Program-made: the position numbers and the translations under genes
The notes under the pieces: generated by a model
Databases searched by the model: none
Seen by the model: only the letters and a program-made list of their open reading frames with translations
What the model was told of the DNA's origin: nothing
In this document: one piece after another, positions 36,461-48,589 of the stretch
Layout of the letters: each line of letters starts with the position of its first letter
Position numbering within the stretch: position 1 is the first letter of the stretch
NCBI GenBank assembly: GCA_033065855.1
Contig: JAVXUO010000192.1
Location: forward strand, 124,001-188,000
From: Escallonia rubra
Lineage: Eukaryota > Streptophyta > Magnoliopsida > Escalloniales > Escalloniaceae
Length of the DNA stretch: 64,000 nucleotides
Reading direction: 5' to 3'

Positions 36461-38930
36461 GTGGCGACTCTGCCAGGAACTAAAAAACTAAGAGGACTAA
36501 ACTCGAAAAGTTTTTATTGATTTTTGGTCTTGTTGTATTTTCTTTGTATTTTGTGGCATGTGTAATATGACATAATTGTGTTATTTGCGATTTTATTTCC
36601 ATACCTCACATACGTGAACATCTCACCCCAACCTACCCATTTGAGAGCGACAATTAAGACCCTTAGTCTCATGGGCTCAAGGCGATCTCTCGATTGAGGT
36701 CTCAACTCAACAGCCTCGTACTAAAAATTCCTCCTGGTTTCTTGGAATATTAAATGAATTGCATACATACCTGTGATTGCCCATTATTAACTTCATAGTT
36801 ACAGGCGAGAAGTATATGATACAGTCAAGCCGATAGGAATGACATGTACACCGATGTTATAAGGAGAAAACTCACACCGGACCATTCAATGTTCTGTCTT
36901 TTGTTGGGAAAATACATGTATTTGCATATGGCATGTTGGTGGGGAAACTAGCCAGCACTCTATAAGCTAAATTGGTAATTTTGCAAAATGGGAGACTCTG
37001 ACTAACTGACCGGTTATCCGTGCTCCCAACCGTGCGGTTAGCCAGTATGTGCATTACTTGGAAAAAAAATGTGAAGCTGGCTAGTTCATACCTTGATTCA
37101 ACCCACTGACCGACCGGCCGGTTATCCAACAGGATGACCAGACGGTAGTCAGGAACCTTATCCTCAAAAAAATACCTAGAAAACTCCCCGAAATAAATCC
37201 TCAACCCACTAACCAACCAGCCAGTTATCCACCAAGATGACCAGACTGTTAGTCAAAAGCCTTATCCTCTAGAAAATTCTCAGAAAAATTCCCATAAAAC
37301 ATCCAACGCACTGACTTACCAGCCAGTCAACCCACCAGGTTACCGAACGGTTAGTCAGAACCCTGACCTTCCCAAGAACTTTCAAGTCCAAAACATCCAA
37401 CCCACTAACTTACTAGCCGATTAACCCACCAGGTTACCGAACGGGTTGTCAGAACCCCGACCTTCCTAAGATTTTTTCAAATCCAAAACTTCAAATCCCC
37501 TCCCTAACAAAATATCCATTCATCGTAAGAACCTTAGACATAGCCTGAGAATTACAAGCCGTCCTTCCTCTAGGGCTTTCTTGGCATAAGCCATCCTTCT
37601 AAGAGCTTCTTTCTTATCCTTCTTGTTAGGCTTGTATCCCAACCCTAACTGGGGAGGTAATGTAGTCTTCTCATCATGCGAAGCACTATAGTGTTACTGT
37701 TAGGCGCAAAAAATCAGAAAATTTTCACCGAGATAAACTTCCTCGAACTCCAAATACTGAACTGTATTGTTGATCTTGAACCTATTTATAAGCAAGTCTA
37801 GCGAGCCGTGTGGAACCACGACACTGTCCTTGTCATTCTCCACCTATGCAATCTGAGGTAGTTGAGAGTCTCCCATGATCGTAAAAACGGATTTGTTCAT
37901 TATGAACTTGACCTTCTGATGTAGCGTGTAGGGGAATGCTTTGACTGAATGTATCCATGGTCTCCCCAACAAGAGATTGTATGCGGCGGGTATATCAAAC
38001 ACCTGAAACTACACTTCACAATTGGCAGTCCCGACTGTATTAAGGAGTTTGAATGTGCCAATGACTTTACCCGTAGGCTTGGATAGCTTGACTGGAGGAG
38101 GTAACTTGAAGAATCAATACTAAGGGCTTGAACAATAAGTAGTGGACAGACATTAAGGGCAGAACCATTGTCTATGAGGTTTAAGGGAACCTCTTATTAA
38201 AAGCCAACATGGTAATTTGAAGCGGGTGTGAAGCGGGTCATTGTGGTTCGATTTTGACTTGAACAAAATCAGATTCAAAAAATATAAGAAAACACCCATA
38301 ATGAACAACCTCGAGTACTTGAGATAGCTCCTTTGGTTGAGTCTGTATGGGTAATTAGGCCTAGCTGAGCAACTTGATTAAGGCCTATAGGAATCCCCAG
38401 ATAGAGTTGTTAGCCTAGGTCTATTTCAATTGTCTCAACACTTCACCATCTTATGGATCTTAAGAGAATAGTGGGTCTGATTCAGCTAGCTGGGGGATGG
38501 GTTTGTAGACTCGACTAGATCTTGTCAAATATGATATGACGACATTGGGCCTAAACACAAAGCCCGTATCCTTTTCATAATATTCTTCCAAGGCAAAATA
38601 TCGCCTTCCATCAACTTTTACCATGAAACAACATCACAACATTCTGGCAATGAATCCAAAACAGAAATTGGCGGCTAGCTGGATGGAGTAATGAGCGTAG
38701 CGGGATCTATCACTTGCAAAACATCATTTATAGCATTAACATTCCCATAGGAGGCCCGAGGTTTGTCTAGGGATCGATCTCTTGCCAAGGTTAAGCATTT
38801 TTTGGGCTTGAGGTTAGAGTATCCCTTACATGGTGGCCCGAACATTCTCATTTCTAGTATAACCTGCATCCATTTGTTTTGCCGATTCCTCTTGCTCATA
38901 TATGTTAATTTCCCCTACCCCTACCCCCCC
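36461..38930 (-). mobile_element. Decayed Gypsy Tat/Ogre-like internal fragment (protease region on minus strand)
   Basis: On the minus strand around 37,700-38,200 there is an aspartic-protease-like stretch with the block LLLGRPWIH, typical of the gag-pro region of Tat/Ogre retrotransposons. More pieces of the same polyprotein follow at 38,460-38,640. The fragment is broken many times and opposite in orientation to the LTR at 35,109, so at least two insertions or a rearrangement are involved. A tandem array lies at 36,990-37,475. Confidence 0.6.
36990..37475. repeat. Degenerate ~90-105-bp tandem array
   Basis: About five units share 'ccactgac..accagccggtta..ccaccagg.tgaccgaacggttagtcag', beginning near 37,000, 37,103, 37,206, 37,311 and 37,400. 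Related CCGGTT motifs also occur inside the LTR at about 35,535-35,600. Confidence 0.7.
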
Positions 38931-40500
38931 CTAATCCAACTTGTGGGACACTACCTCAGCCCTTCAGGTAGGCAACTCATCCTGGATACTACCTTGGTCC
39001 ATAGTGTAGGTGACTTCCTCAAGACACAACCTTGACACGCTCCAAGTTCTATGGCACAAGGACTTATCGCAGGAGAGGCGACTCTCCAGCAACATTATCT
39101 CTGCCAAGTGCTCAGGCATGGCTACTCCTCTTTTGCTAGTTAGGCAGCTCCTCTCCAACACTGTCTCGGCTCATTGAGTAGGCGACTCTTTTAAGACACT
39201 ACCTTGGCTTAGGGCTGTACACGAATCGCGTTCGAGCCGAATAGAAGTATGTTTAAACTCGTTTGTTTATTTTCAGGTTATGTTTGAAATCGTGTTCGTT
39301 TAATCTTTTAAGATTTTGTTTGAACTCGTTCTTTGTTCGGTTCATAAAACTCATGTTTGACTCAAGTTTGTTCTTTTAGTTATACGAACCGAACTCAAAT
39401 TGAAAACTTATGTTCCGTTTGAACTACAACTTTCTTGATCCAATTCTCTAACTGATTTTAAGACTTCCAAGTTTAAACTTAATTTATAACTGGTTAAGTT
39501 ATATGATGTGTGGGCTTTGAACATATTATAATTAAGTTATACTTCAGACGAGCCGTTCACGACACATTCATGAACACTTTGGAATGTTCATGCTCGGCTC
39601 CTTTAATAAACGAGCTCTAAAAATTTGTTCATGTTTGGTTCATATATTATACAAACGAACCTGGACGAGTTCTTTGGGTAATGAACCACGAGCCGTTCAT
39701 GAATATACCCCTACCTTGGCCGTTCCAATTGCTCTGCACAAGGAGTCTTTGCGGGATATACAACTCCTCAAGAACACATTCTCTACTAAGGTGTTTGTGT
39801 TGCAGTCTACGTCCTCCGGCACTAAAGGCTTTTCATCGGCACCCCTAGGGACTATGCCTCATGGGTCCTTCAGAGATGGGAGCAGATCTCCAAAGGGCAT
39901 CGCGTCTAGTCCACCTGGAGTTGGATATTGGGCCTTCCCCACCACTGTCATGTTCTTTGTGTCTCTTGACAACTCCCATAAGACTTGGTGAGGGCTTTCG
40001 ACTGGTGGCTGAATCAAGGGTATTCTCTTGCCACATAGGTGCTGTTTGAGCCAGTCTTCCTAGACGGACAAGTAAAACTGTGGATGATAGACCAAGCAAA
40101 TATGCGATCTGATAGTCAACGAAACACTGGCATTTGTGGCCCCGTTGACGAGCTAGGTCTCAATGCCAGGGAGCGCCAGATGTCGCTTGATGACATGTCT
40201 TTTAAAACTTCTATAAATAGTGGAATTGAGATTTTGTTTTCAAATGATCATAACTCATTTGCACATTTCATTTTCTCACTCTAGAATCTTGGAGTTAAAG
40301 AATTCTAGATAGAGAAAGATCTTGACTCTCAACATTAGACTAATGAGTATCGTTATGTGCCCTCGCCTCGCAACACTACCATCCTCAGGCTCTAAGCCCT
40401 TACTCTACCCCACATTAGCATACTTGACCTCTGACTCAGACTAAGTTCCTTACGACACCTCCACGTATACTATCAAACGCACTTCCTTGACGTGGACAAT
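38931..40500 (+). mobile_element. Diverged LTR, plus orientation, same family as the array-rich element at the right end
   Basis: Blocks at 39,030-39,070 (gctcc..ggcacaagga), 39,840-39,910 (gggtccttcagagatggg..) and 40,340-40,500 (cttactct..cctccacg..cgtgga) match, in the same order but inverse orientation, the sequence at 61,080-57,741. A TATA box (TATAAATAG, about 40,213) sits where the other copy has TATATATAG. It is strongly decayed, and a hAT MITE is inserted at 39,210-39,713. It has none of the 69-bp or 24-bp arrays of the other copy. Confidence 0.6.
39210..39713. mobile_element. hAT MITE (TAGGG...CCCTA)
   Basis: The termini TAGGGCTGTACACGAATCG and, in inverse, TAGGGGTATATTCATGAACG match the common plant hAT MITE type with 'cgttcgagccg' interior. 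It is flanked by the 8-bp target duplication ccttggct (39,202-39,209) / ccttggcc (39,714-39,721). No coding capacity. It sits inside the older LTR remnant. Confidence 0.85.
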
Positions 40501-40859
40501 ATATAGCTTTTCATTAATCAACTGATTCTTAGTGGTCAATATGTCATGGGCAGCAGTTGCTTGATAATCATGACTATAACACATTCTGCTAGATTTTAGG
40601 GAGTGTGATAGGAAATTTCTTCAACTAGGTTTGCCTTTGTGAAGTTAAGGTCTACAAGAATTATCTTTTGGTTTTTTGTGCTTTTGAACCCAATGAACTC
40701 GAAACCCATTCGTCCTATCGTTTTCCTTTGCCGATCAGGTGATGTGATAGATATTGTTCTGCCCGGTAGCTGGTAATTTTCTTCACTTTCTATGACTGCC
40801 ATGTTGATTGCTCCTCAGGGTCGTAACTTGTTAAAGAAAAAAAAAATAGAAACTATTCG

Positions 40860-41750
40860 AATATGAGATCTTACTCCATTCACATTTTCTCAGTGGAAAG
40901 AGTCTTTCTCACAATCATGGTTATGATCCGCAAAGCAGTTCCGCGCATCGTATCGATCGGGTCACATCGAGCTCTTTCGCAAATAAATGTAACGAGATAT
41001 TTTGCCTTGGTTATCCAGTTTATTGCAGTATATTAATAATAGCAACATCAACATACTTGACCATTGATCGAAGGGAACTGGAAGATTATTGGGGACGCGA
41101 ATGAAACTCGGATTCTTGAAGGGCCGTCATCCTCGTATGCTGGTCCTACTCAATCCTTCCAGCGAGGGTTGGAAAAGAATACCCATTCATGAATTTTGAT
41201 TACACAAGAGGTTTACGGAGAAAGACCAGCTAACTTCCTTCTTGTCTGATGGAAGGCTTTCTCTTGCGCATTGATGAATAGATCGGGAAATTGGGTATGG
41301 AAGGGTTATTGTCTATCTGAGAAGAACCGATCTAACTAACTTATACAAGTGTTCAATCAAGTAAGAGAAACTCAAAAGGAATTCATAAATGTTTTGTAAA
41401 ATACATATGCCTGCGACAGAAAAAGACATTCCTTTTGGAACGACTAGCTGGAAGGCGTATAGCTTTGCCCTTAGGGAGCATCCGGATGGTCACAGTGCAC
41501 AGTAATTGTGAGAACCTTGGAAGATCTAGCTATAAAGAAGGTGATAGCGCTGTATTCTTGTTTCCATGGTTCGATCCTTCCCAGCAAAACTCGGCGTGTT
41601 CGAAGGATCGAATCTTTTTCTTGAGAAATAGTCGGTCTAAGGGGAAAGCTAGACACTCCTTTCTTTAGTAGCCAAGCCAGTAGCCGCTCCCAACCTTGTC
41701 GGCAATATTGGCTGGGCTAGATAGCTTTGGTTGACCTTGGCCTTGCCTCC
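40860..41750. other. Possible organelle-derived (mitochondrial) insertion
   Basis: The base composition is more even and less AT-rich than the neighbours. The texture (phrases such as 'tagccaagccagtagccgctccc' and 'gggccgtcatcctcgtatgc') resembles plant mitochondrial intergenic DNA. No mitochondrial gene is recognised, so this rests on impression only. Nothing else is identified here. Confidence 0.3.
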
Positions 41751-42566
41751 TCATGCCCAAGTAAATGAAGGATCTTTTGGTCCTCATGCTTTCGGATACG
41801 TGTATGTTCTATCTGCAGAAGTTACATACAATAACTCTTGTTTCTGACTACAACTTGCAAAGACCTTAACTAAATGGGCACTCCATGCAGTTTCTTTGTG
41901 GATCAATACACTTTGTTCCTATTTCTTTCCGTAGAAGTATCTTAAACTTCTTTAGTTATGATTTGGATTTTGGAGTTGGTAACAGTAACGATATAGTTAT
42001 CCCCGTTTGCCCAAAAGTTGTTCCCTCACTCAATTCGAGATCGTTAAATATAAGTTATGGTATTAGAAAACAACTAAACAAGTTTGTCACGATTTTAAAT
42101 GTGTAGCTCGCATCAAATTTGAGGCAATTCTTGACACCAATGGCATGAAATGATAATATATAGGCCAATTTTATGCCATAACATCAAAAATTTAGAAAAA
42201 ATAAGTTAATATAATCCGATCTTTTTTTCACTCTCTATATATTGGGTGCTGATGTTGGGTGTATCTTATAAAGGAAGAAACCCACAATCTCAAAATCTAG
42301 AAACACTCTGTTTCAATGGCTTAACATGAACAATACAGAATACCTAATTTATATGAACTTACCAACAATCTTCTACCAGTGACCTTTACAAGTCTGAAGA
42401 TACTAAACTTAATGCTAAATTAAATGTGTTTCTATCTCCACTACTAGAACACTTTCAATTCATTCATTGAAGTTTAATATTCACCAGTTGGTTCGCTTTG
42501 GTTCAGTAGTACACGAAGAATCATCAAAATCATAACAAAGCGAGAAAAGTATAACGAACTGAACCA
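41751..42566. other. Downstream region of the ERF gene, no other gene
   Basis: AT-rich and without a recognisable frame. The part nearest 42,566 should hold the ERF 3' UTR. The polyadenylation site was not placed. Confidence 0.45.
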
Positions 42567-44324
42567 TTATCCCGAAGAAGAAGGCTGATGGCCTGAATCC
42601 GGGAATGGTGTCACTAGCTGATCCGCTTGGTGAACAGGAAACAGCATAGGAAAAGAAGGTGGTGGCGAAGAAGATGATGAAACAGTATACCCATGTGACG
42701 TAGACGACGAAGATGAGAACATTAACTGGTCCAACAAACTCCTTGGTTGTCTTCCATAGTCTGTAGAATCTATAAAACACTGCGGGTTATAGTAGTTCCT
42801 GTAGTCTGAATAAGCAGAGTCGTTCATGAGAGATGGAGGCAGAGGAGGCTGAGTGTGCACAATCGGCTCCGGCGATGTCAAAACGTGGAAATTAGTAATC
42901 GGAGAATCGGAGACGATCAACTGGGTTGGCGGTGGATTTGTCAAAGGTGGCCGGAGAATGACATTTTCGGGGAAGTTGAGTTTGGCTTTGTTTCCTCTGA
43001 ACTTGAGAGCTGCTTCATCGTATGCTCTTGCAGCTGCCTCTGCTGTATCAAATGTGCCTAACCAAACTCTAGAAGCCTTGTATGGGTCTCGTATTTCGGC
43101 TGCCCATTTCCCCCATGGCCTCCGTCTCACTCCTCTGTATTTTCTGCTTGGCTCTCCTGTTTGAATACTATTGTCTTCCGTGTGACTGTATGTGTATGCA
43201 GTTGTTTCCGTTGCTGGTGTGCTATTGACTTCCCCACTACTTGAACCTTCTGTAACTGTAGAAAGAGACTCAAGAATTAATCAACGTTTTATGCATGTAT
43301 TCTTGTAATCAGAATTATTGAGCTTGCTCTGGAAAAAAAAAATTTAGATTCAGGATAGAAGGGTTGTCCTTGCATTTTGGGAAAAACTTTACGGTTTTAG
43401 CAACAAATGTGAATCTTCAGTGTGAAACTTAGGCGCGCAGTCCACGCGAATTGAAGGATTGAGTTGAGATGACATATCTATTTAACCTTCTTTTTCAAGC
43501 TATGAACAAATTTTGGCTAATACTCAGGTTTTATGAATCTTCTTACAACCTTAATTACAATTAATAGGTCGCTCGACGTTTCCAATGGCTTTTTTGCTAA
43601 AACTTTCAGTAACAATTCTTAACAGCAAATTTATAGGTCATGCAAATAAAAGTCACTAAAAACTCTTAGCGATCAGTAATCGTCACTGTATGGGTGTAAG
43701 AAGAAGATTGGTTCGACTTCGGCCAAAAAAAATTCTGTTTATTAATGCCGAAGCTTGAAATGAGACGAGGCTTTTCGGTTAAAAATTACCTCTTATGCTA
43801 GAACCTCCAAGAGAGAAGTCATTATAGGCTCGACAAACTCCATCAACTGATTCAGGGAACTTGGCGCCGCCACCGAAGCCGTCACCACCTTCCTCTTCAC
43901 GTACTCTCTTGTCTCCAACGGTACCCAACAATGCGGAAGAAGACGGGCAGCCAAAACGCGAACCACCAACGTTTAACGACATAGCACCTCGACCACCACG
44001 ACCCAGGTCATCACTAGTAACCAAATCCTCACCAGACACCACCCGTGTGAGGGCGGACACCATCACTGACATTTCTTGCTCTCTGCTGTGTCCCAAAAAT
44101 ATAGGCCCCAGAACCGTCTCCAACCCACGTCCAAGAGTACCATGCTTCTGCTCATAATCTCTGTCTTCACCCCTCTGGCCGGAATTTCTTGGAGTCGCCA
44201 CCTTGGAAACACACGTGTGATCCAAATCCAATACCTCAACGCACAAAAACCAAAGTGAAGTCTGAAATATAAAGAAGGGAAGTGACTCGAGCTTCTCGAA
44301 GCATAAATGGTGGGTGTTTGACAA
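42567..44324 (-). CDS. AP2/ERF transcription factor, ABR1/ERF110-like (group X)
   Basis: Exon 1 is 44,324-43,790 and exon 2 is 43,255-42,567, with a 534-bp GT-AG intron. From the first in-frame ATG the product is 407 residues. The AP2 domain (about 217-276) has [19 protein letters not shown] and the [14 protein letters not shown] helix, so it should bind GCC-box type DNA in the nucleus. The N-terminal block [20 protein letters not shown] matches the group X (ABR1, ERF108-111) signature SREMEMSAIVSAL. The family usually begins MCVLKVA. Here that block reads TCVSKVA, with ACG (44,216-44,214) in place of ATG. The real start could be the upstream ATG at 44,324 (adding 36 residues), the ACG, or the internal ATG of MSVMVSAL. 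The C-terminus is Ser/Pro-rich, as in activator-type ERFs. The family acts in ABA, ethylene and stress responses. Confidence 0.88.
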
Positions 44325-44370
44325 ACAACCAAAAGAAATCAGGAATAAGGCTTCTTGAGTAGACCGTTAC

Positions 44371-44380
44371 ATATATAGTA
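44371..44380 (-). promoter_or_regulatory. TATA box of the ERF gene
   Basis: On the minus strand TACTATATAT lies about 50 bases before the ATG at 44,324. This predicts a transcription start near 44,345, so the ATG at 44,324 would lie only about 20 bases into the transcript. Position-based inference. Confidence 0.5.
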
Positions 44381-44719
44381 ACAAAAAAAAAAGAGCTGCG
44401 ACCAAATGGAAGGATGTTGAATAGAAGAGGTCGGTCTACGAAAAGGGCAAGTCGACCACCTTCTCTTCTCGTGTTTGAAGCAAGGTAGAAGGGTTCTTTG
44501 TTCCTGGCATGCAAAGCTTTTGACAAATTCCAACTTTTTGTGCTTGTTATAAGCTCGTGAAAGTACAAGTTGTAAGGATTCGACGGTGTCAAAGGTGGTT
44601 GTTCTGGAGTCAAAAATACGGTGTGAATTCACAAACTTTAGACGGTGGAGGAAGGTCCGCGGCGCTTTCCCAAGCTGAAGTCGGTGTTGAGATGTGTGTG
44701 AGAGAGCCGACATAGGGAA

Positions 44720-47690
44720 GGTTCAACTTGGGACACTTTTTTGGGCTCAGCTGTGAACAACCTTGTCACTTGGTAGTGTACGTGTTGTCATTTCCAGCTT
44801 GTACTTGCAAAGTTTTTAACTCTCACTTGCAGGCATTCGCCGTGGTATGAAACTAGTCATTTAAAAAAAAAAGTTCATAAAATACGAGAAGTCAGCTGGG
44901 ATAGAAGGGATGTTCAGCCTTATAATAAGCTAGACTTAATGACATAACACATGTTACTTACTTTTATCGAGGTAATGGGCTGACAGTACAACCACCTTAT
45001 TATAAGAGCACAATTTGCTCTGCACTACCAGCACCAACATAAATTTTCAAACTATTTTTACAAATTGCTTTTATATTGCGTTTTACTGTGTTTTAATATT
45101 CTAATGTCAATATGATTAGTATATCTTAAAAAAGTGTCGCTTGCCAAATCATCAAAACAAAAAAATTGTGATCGATGACAGTAACCCAGTCACCATTCGA
45201 TCTGTGTTTAAATTATTTGGACCCTATGGCGGCGAGATAACAGTATATTGAAGTTTATTTTCGAGGTCGCTTGAGGATATTAAAAAACATAGAAGTTAAA
45301 TTTGTTAATAATATTCCACTTTAATTTTAAATTAGCTAATTTAGTGCTAATTCAATATTCGAGTGTTACTCAGCGGATTAGAAGTTGACATGTAGCGCTA
45401 CCAAAAAAGTCGTCTAAGACCATGCCGGTGGTTTGACTGGCATTTGTCGTTGATGTGGGCATGGTTGGTGGGAGGATCGGCCACTTCGATACAAGTGATG
45501 TCCTTGTCACGTTGACTTTGGTCAAACTAACAAGTATAAAAGTGCCGACTTTGGGAAAAGTATGGGCACAAGGTGACGTGTAAATCCTAAATATTCGGTC
45601 TTACCTTTTATGTTGGCACCACCGTCGACCAATCATGTTAATTTTAAGAATCCGTGGTGGACCGGTAGCTAGATTTGAAGCAAATCTAAATTCAAAATAG
45701 AATCTATTTTGATTAGCTCAAGCCATTTTGATCCATTATGCACGTGAATGTTAATATGTGATAGAATAAGATTATAGTATAGAAAAGTCATAACCACGTG
45801 TATTATCTAGAGACTATGACGATAATACACGTGCTTAATTCCAAGTTGAAATTGAGTATGCGTAATTTGCTCTAAAAATATTATGAATCTATCTAAAAAA
45901 TGTTATCTCTCATTTACATTTATCTCGCACAACTTTTATAGAATGTAAAATGTGTAAGTCTATTTGATGCTAATGATGGTCCATAACTTATCATGATCTT
46001 ACTCACTATCCTTTTGAAGTAAAAATAATCACTTTAAAAAGAAAAAAAAAGGAGTAGTCCTTAAACCGTCCGAATCTTTCATGACCAAATGACTTTGTAC
46101 TGTACTACAATTTCTAATCGGTGCATTTAGTCTAAACTTAAATGTATAAAGTCTAACGATCAGCAAAGTAATATTTATTTTTATGTCAGCATTCATATAG
46201 CCGTGTTTTTTTCACTCTAGCTTTCGATCATTTTTTTACTCTTTTTATTTATTTATATCTACTATAGCCCAACTTAACGAACACAATAGTTGTTGCAAAT
46301 GTATCACAATCGTCCTTAGGCACCTTCTTTCATAAAATATTTGTTATATTTAGTTTGAGAAAAAAAAATGTTACTATAAGATTAGTATCTAACACATTTG
46401 CTCTTTAGTACAAAGCTTCAATAAAAGGTTAGTAACTTCTCACTAAAAAACACACAAAAAAACTTATCTATTTGCAAATACCCTACCTTTTTCTAGAACA
46501 AGGATAATGAATTGCAAACTAAACAACAACCACGCTTCAATCTCATTACTATACTCTTTTGTTGCCTAGAGTACTTTAGTGGTATTTTTTTTTAAGTGTT
46601 CATGTTATTGACAAGTGCTGAATCCTTTAATCCATTTTTGATATAATTGTAAATGTAATATGTGGTTATAGAAAGATATATGCAGTATTAAAAGATAAAA
46701 CAAATAAATAGAAAAATCAATTTCTTGTACTGTTGAAGTCCATTTAATTCGTTCTCCTCTTTTTGGCAACATTAAAAGTGATACAGAATAATTTTCATAA
46801 TTTCAAGGTTAAATTTCTAATTGCAAACACATAGAACCGTCTATTTAAGTATTAGCTAGATAGAGTTTATTTAAACCTGTAAGGGTTTAAATAAACCTGT
46901 TGGACCACAATTACCCGCGACAAAAAAGCGGTCAAAAAATATCATTTTAACCGATATGACGGAGCCTTCGATGGGCACTGTCTGTTGGCACGGCCGATGT
47001 GTCACCAAAAGTTGCCCGAGTGGATAATGAAGGTCTTTAGATCGAAGAGCAAGAGAAACTTAACATATGGTTTATGGCATCGCTTTACCTTTTTTGTTTA
47101 AGTACGAGAAACTTCAATGATAATAATAAAAGTATAAGACACACGACAATCTTGCCAAATAAGTACCAAGTACAAATGTAAAAGATCATAAATGTAAAAC
47201 AACTTTAAAACAAGGGTCTTAATGCCTAAAAGAGACATGCTTACATCGGTTCCATAACACAACCATTTTTGGGCGGGAGGAATCCCTCCTCGATAGGTAG
47301 CTGAGACATTGGAACGAGCTTCCTTGTACCTGTATGTATCACAAGTATGGCAATCTATACAATCCTAAAAACTATTGGGGTTGCTAAGGCGGCGATGCAA
47401 TCAACATCTATTAATATGAGAGAGAACAAAACCTGAAGTCATTATGCATAGTTGATATGCTAAACGTGTGGCATAGTGATATTTACATGTTAAATGTAGT
47501 CTATTTAGGGCCCAAAAGCAAGCTATATAAGAGTATGGTCTTAGCCCATGACGCATCCTTGTCCAAGGCCTCAAAAGATTGTGCAACCTGATCAGTACGT
47601 GATCATTTGAATAGAAAGAGCGTGTGACGAACGTAAAGGTCAAGGCTCATCGCTCGAGCAGTTAAATTTCAAAGATAAATTTTAAGGGGA
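44720..47690. other. Gene-free AT-rich intergenic DNA
   Basis: Nothing recognisable as coding on either strand. Short purine/A runs and diverged repeat-like patches occur. No complete transposon ends were found by eye. Confidence 0.55.
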
Positions 47691-47699
47691 GACGATTCC

Positions 47700-48580
47700 A
47701 TAAAGCTCGCCAAAAGAATATCATGAGTTTGTGATGAAGGAGCAGGGCGTCTTCCCAACATCTGCGGTGATCACATTCATTTGCAGTTCAAGTTGCCGAT
47801 GTTGAACTAACCGGTTCTTTTCAATAAATATTGACTTGGCGTGCATCACTAATCCATCCATTTCCTTTCAATATTCTGTTGGATCTGACTTCATTGAATC
47901 TAATACGTAGTAGGTACTTCTTGCGAATGAAAATTGATCTTCTTTTTGATCAATTAATAGAGTAAGAATGCCCTTTTTAGTTTTCTATCGGTTAAAACAC
48001 GAGAAACGGTCCTCAGGAAAGGGTAGAACAATTAAAGGATATTCACAACAAAATGCTGTGAAGAAAACACAGTACGTACCTTCTGATTACTAAAAGTCAT
48101 TTCATATCCAGAAGTGTGGTCCTTTTTCTTAGTGGAATTAGACAGTAACATTGAGCACAATACCAATTCTGAGTATTATGTACGCATAGTGGATGCCTTG
48201 AGACCTTACGCTTCCCGAAAAATTAAATGGCTGGTCTTGCTCATAATCGGAAATTCCAAAAGCAGCAAACAATAGAGAGTGATTTGCTGTTGCTTCGAAA
48301 TCAACGTTCACCTTTGGAGCTTTATGACTGAATTAAATTTGTCGAAAGATGTTGAAAATATTCAATAGTCAAAATCAATGGTCCAGACTAGCTATATTTA
48401 TTCGTCGGACGTACATAATCTAAAAAACATGTTACCTCCTTTAGCCGTCCTATAGCATCAGCTTCCTTCATCCAATGTTCCTAAATAGTCAAGAACCCTG
48501 TAACGTTTATTCCTCTGGATGCTTTTCTCGAATGTTATAGACCTTTTTGCAACATTTAATCTTGCAAGTTTTGTCTAATC
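47700..48580 (-). pseudogene. Unidentified multi-exon gene remnant
   Basis: Four protein-like blocks lie in order on the minus strand. First is SITFEKSIQRNKRYRVLDYL (about 48,545-48,490), then, after a one-base shift, EHWMKEADAIGRLKE ending at a GTAACA donor-like site (about 48,485-48,440). Third is a block around ATANHSLLFAAFGISDYEQD and FNFSGSVRSQGIHYAYI (about 48,320-48,180). Last is FSFARSTYYVLDSMKSDPTE, an in-frame TGA, then MHAKSIFIEKNRLVQHRQLE running to about 47,720. Codon-like composition and splice-like borders suggest a former host gene rather than a transposon. STYYVLDSM recalls Ulp1-type peptidases, but this is weak. The frameshift and stop indicate a pseudogene, or a gene whose exon borders I misread. 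I do not recognise the family. Confidence 0.42.
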
Positions 48581-48589
48581 TAAAGTAAA

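Noticed and set aside
38931-40500. Protein-like match between frames at about 39,840 and 58,430 (GSRDGSRS-type)
   Set aside because: The similarity comes from shared LTR DNA, and neither frame is maintained. Not a gene.
42853-43164. Plus-strand frame across the ERF exon
   Set aside because: Antisense shadow of the AP2 domain exon.
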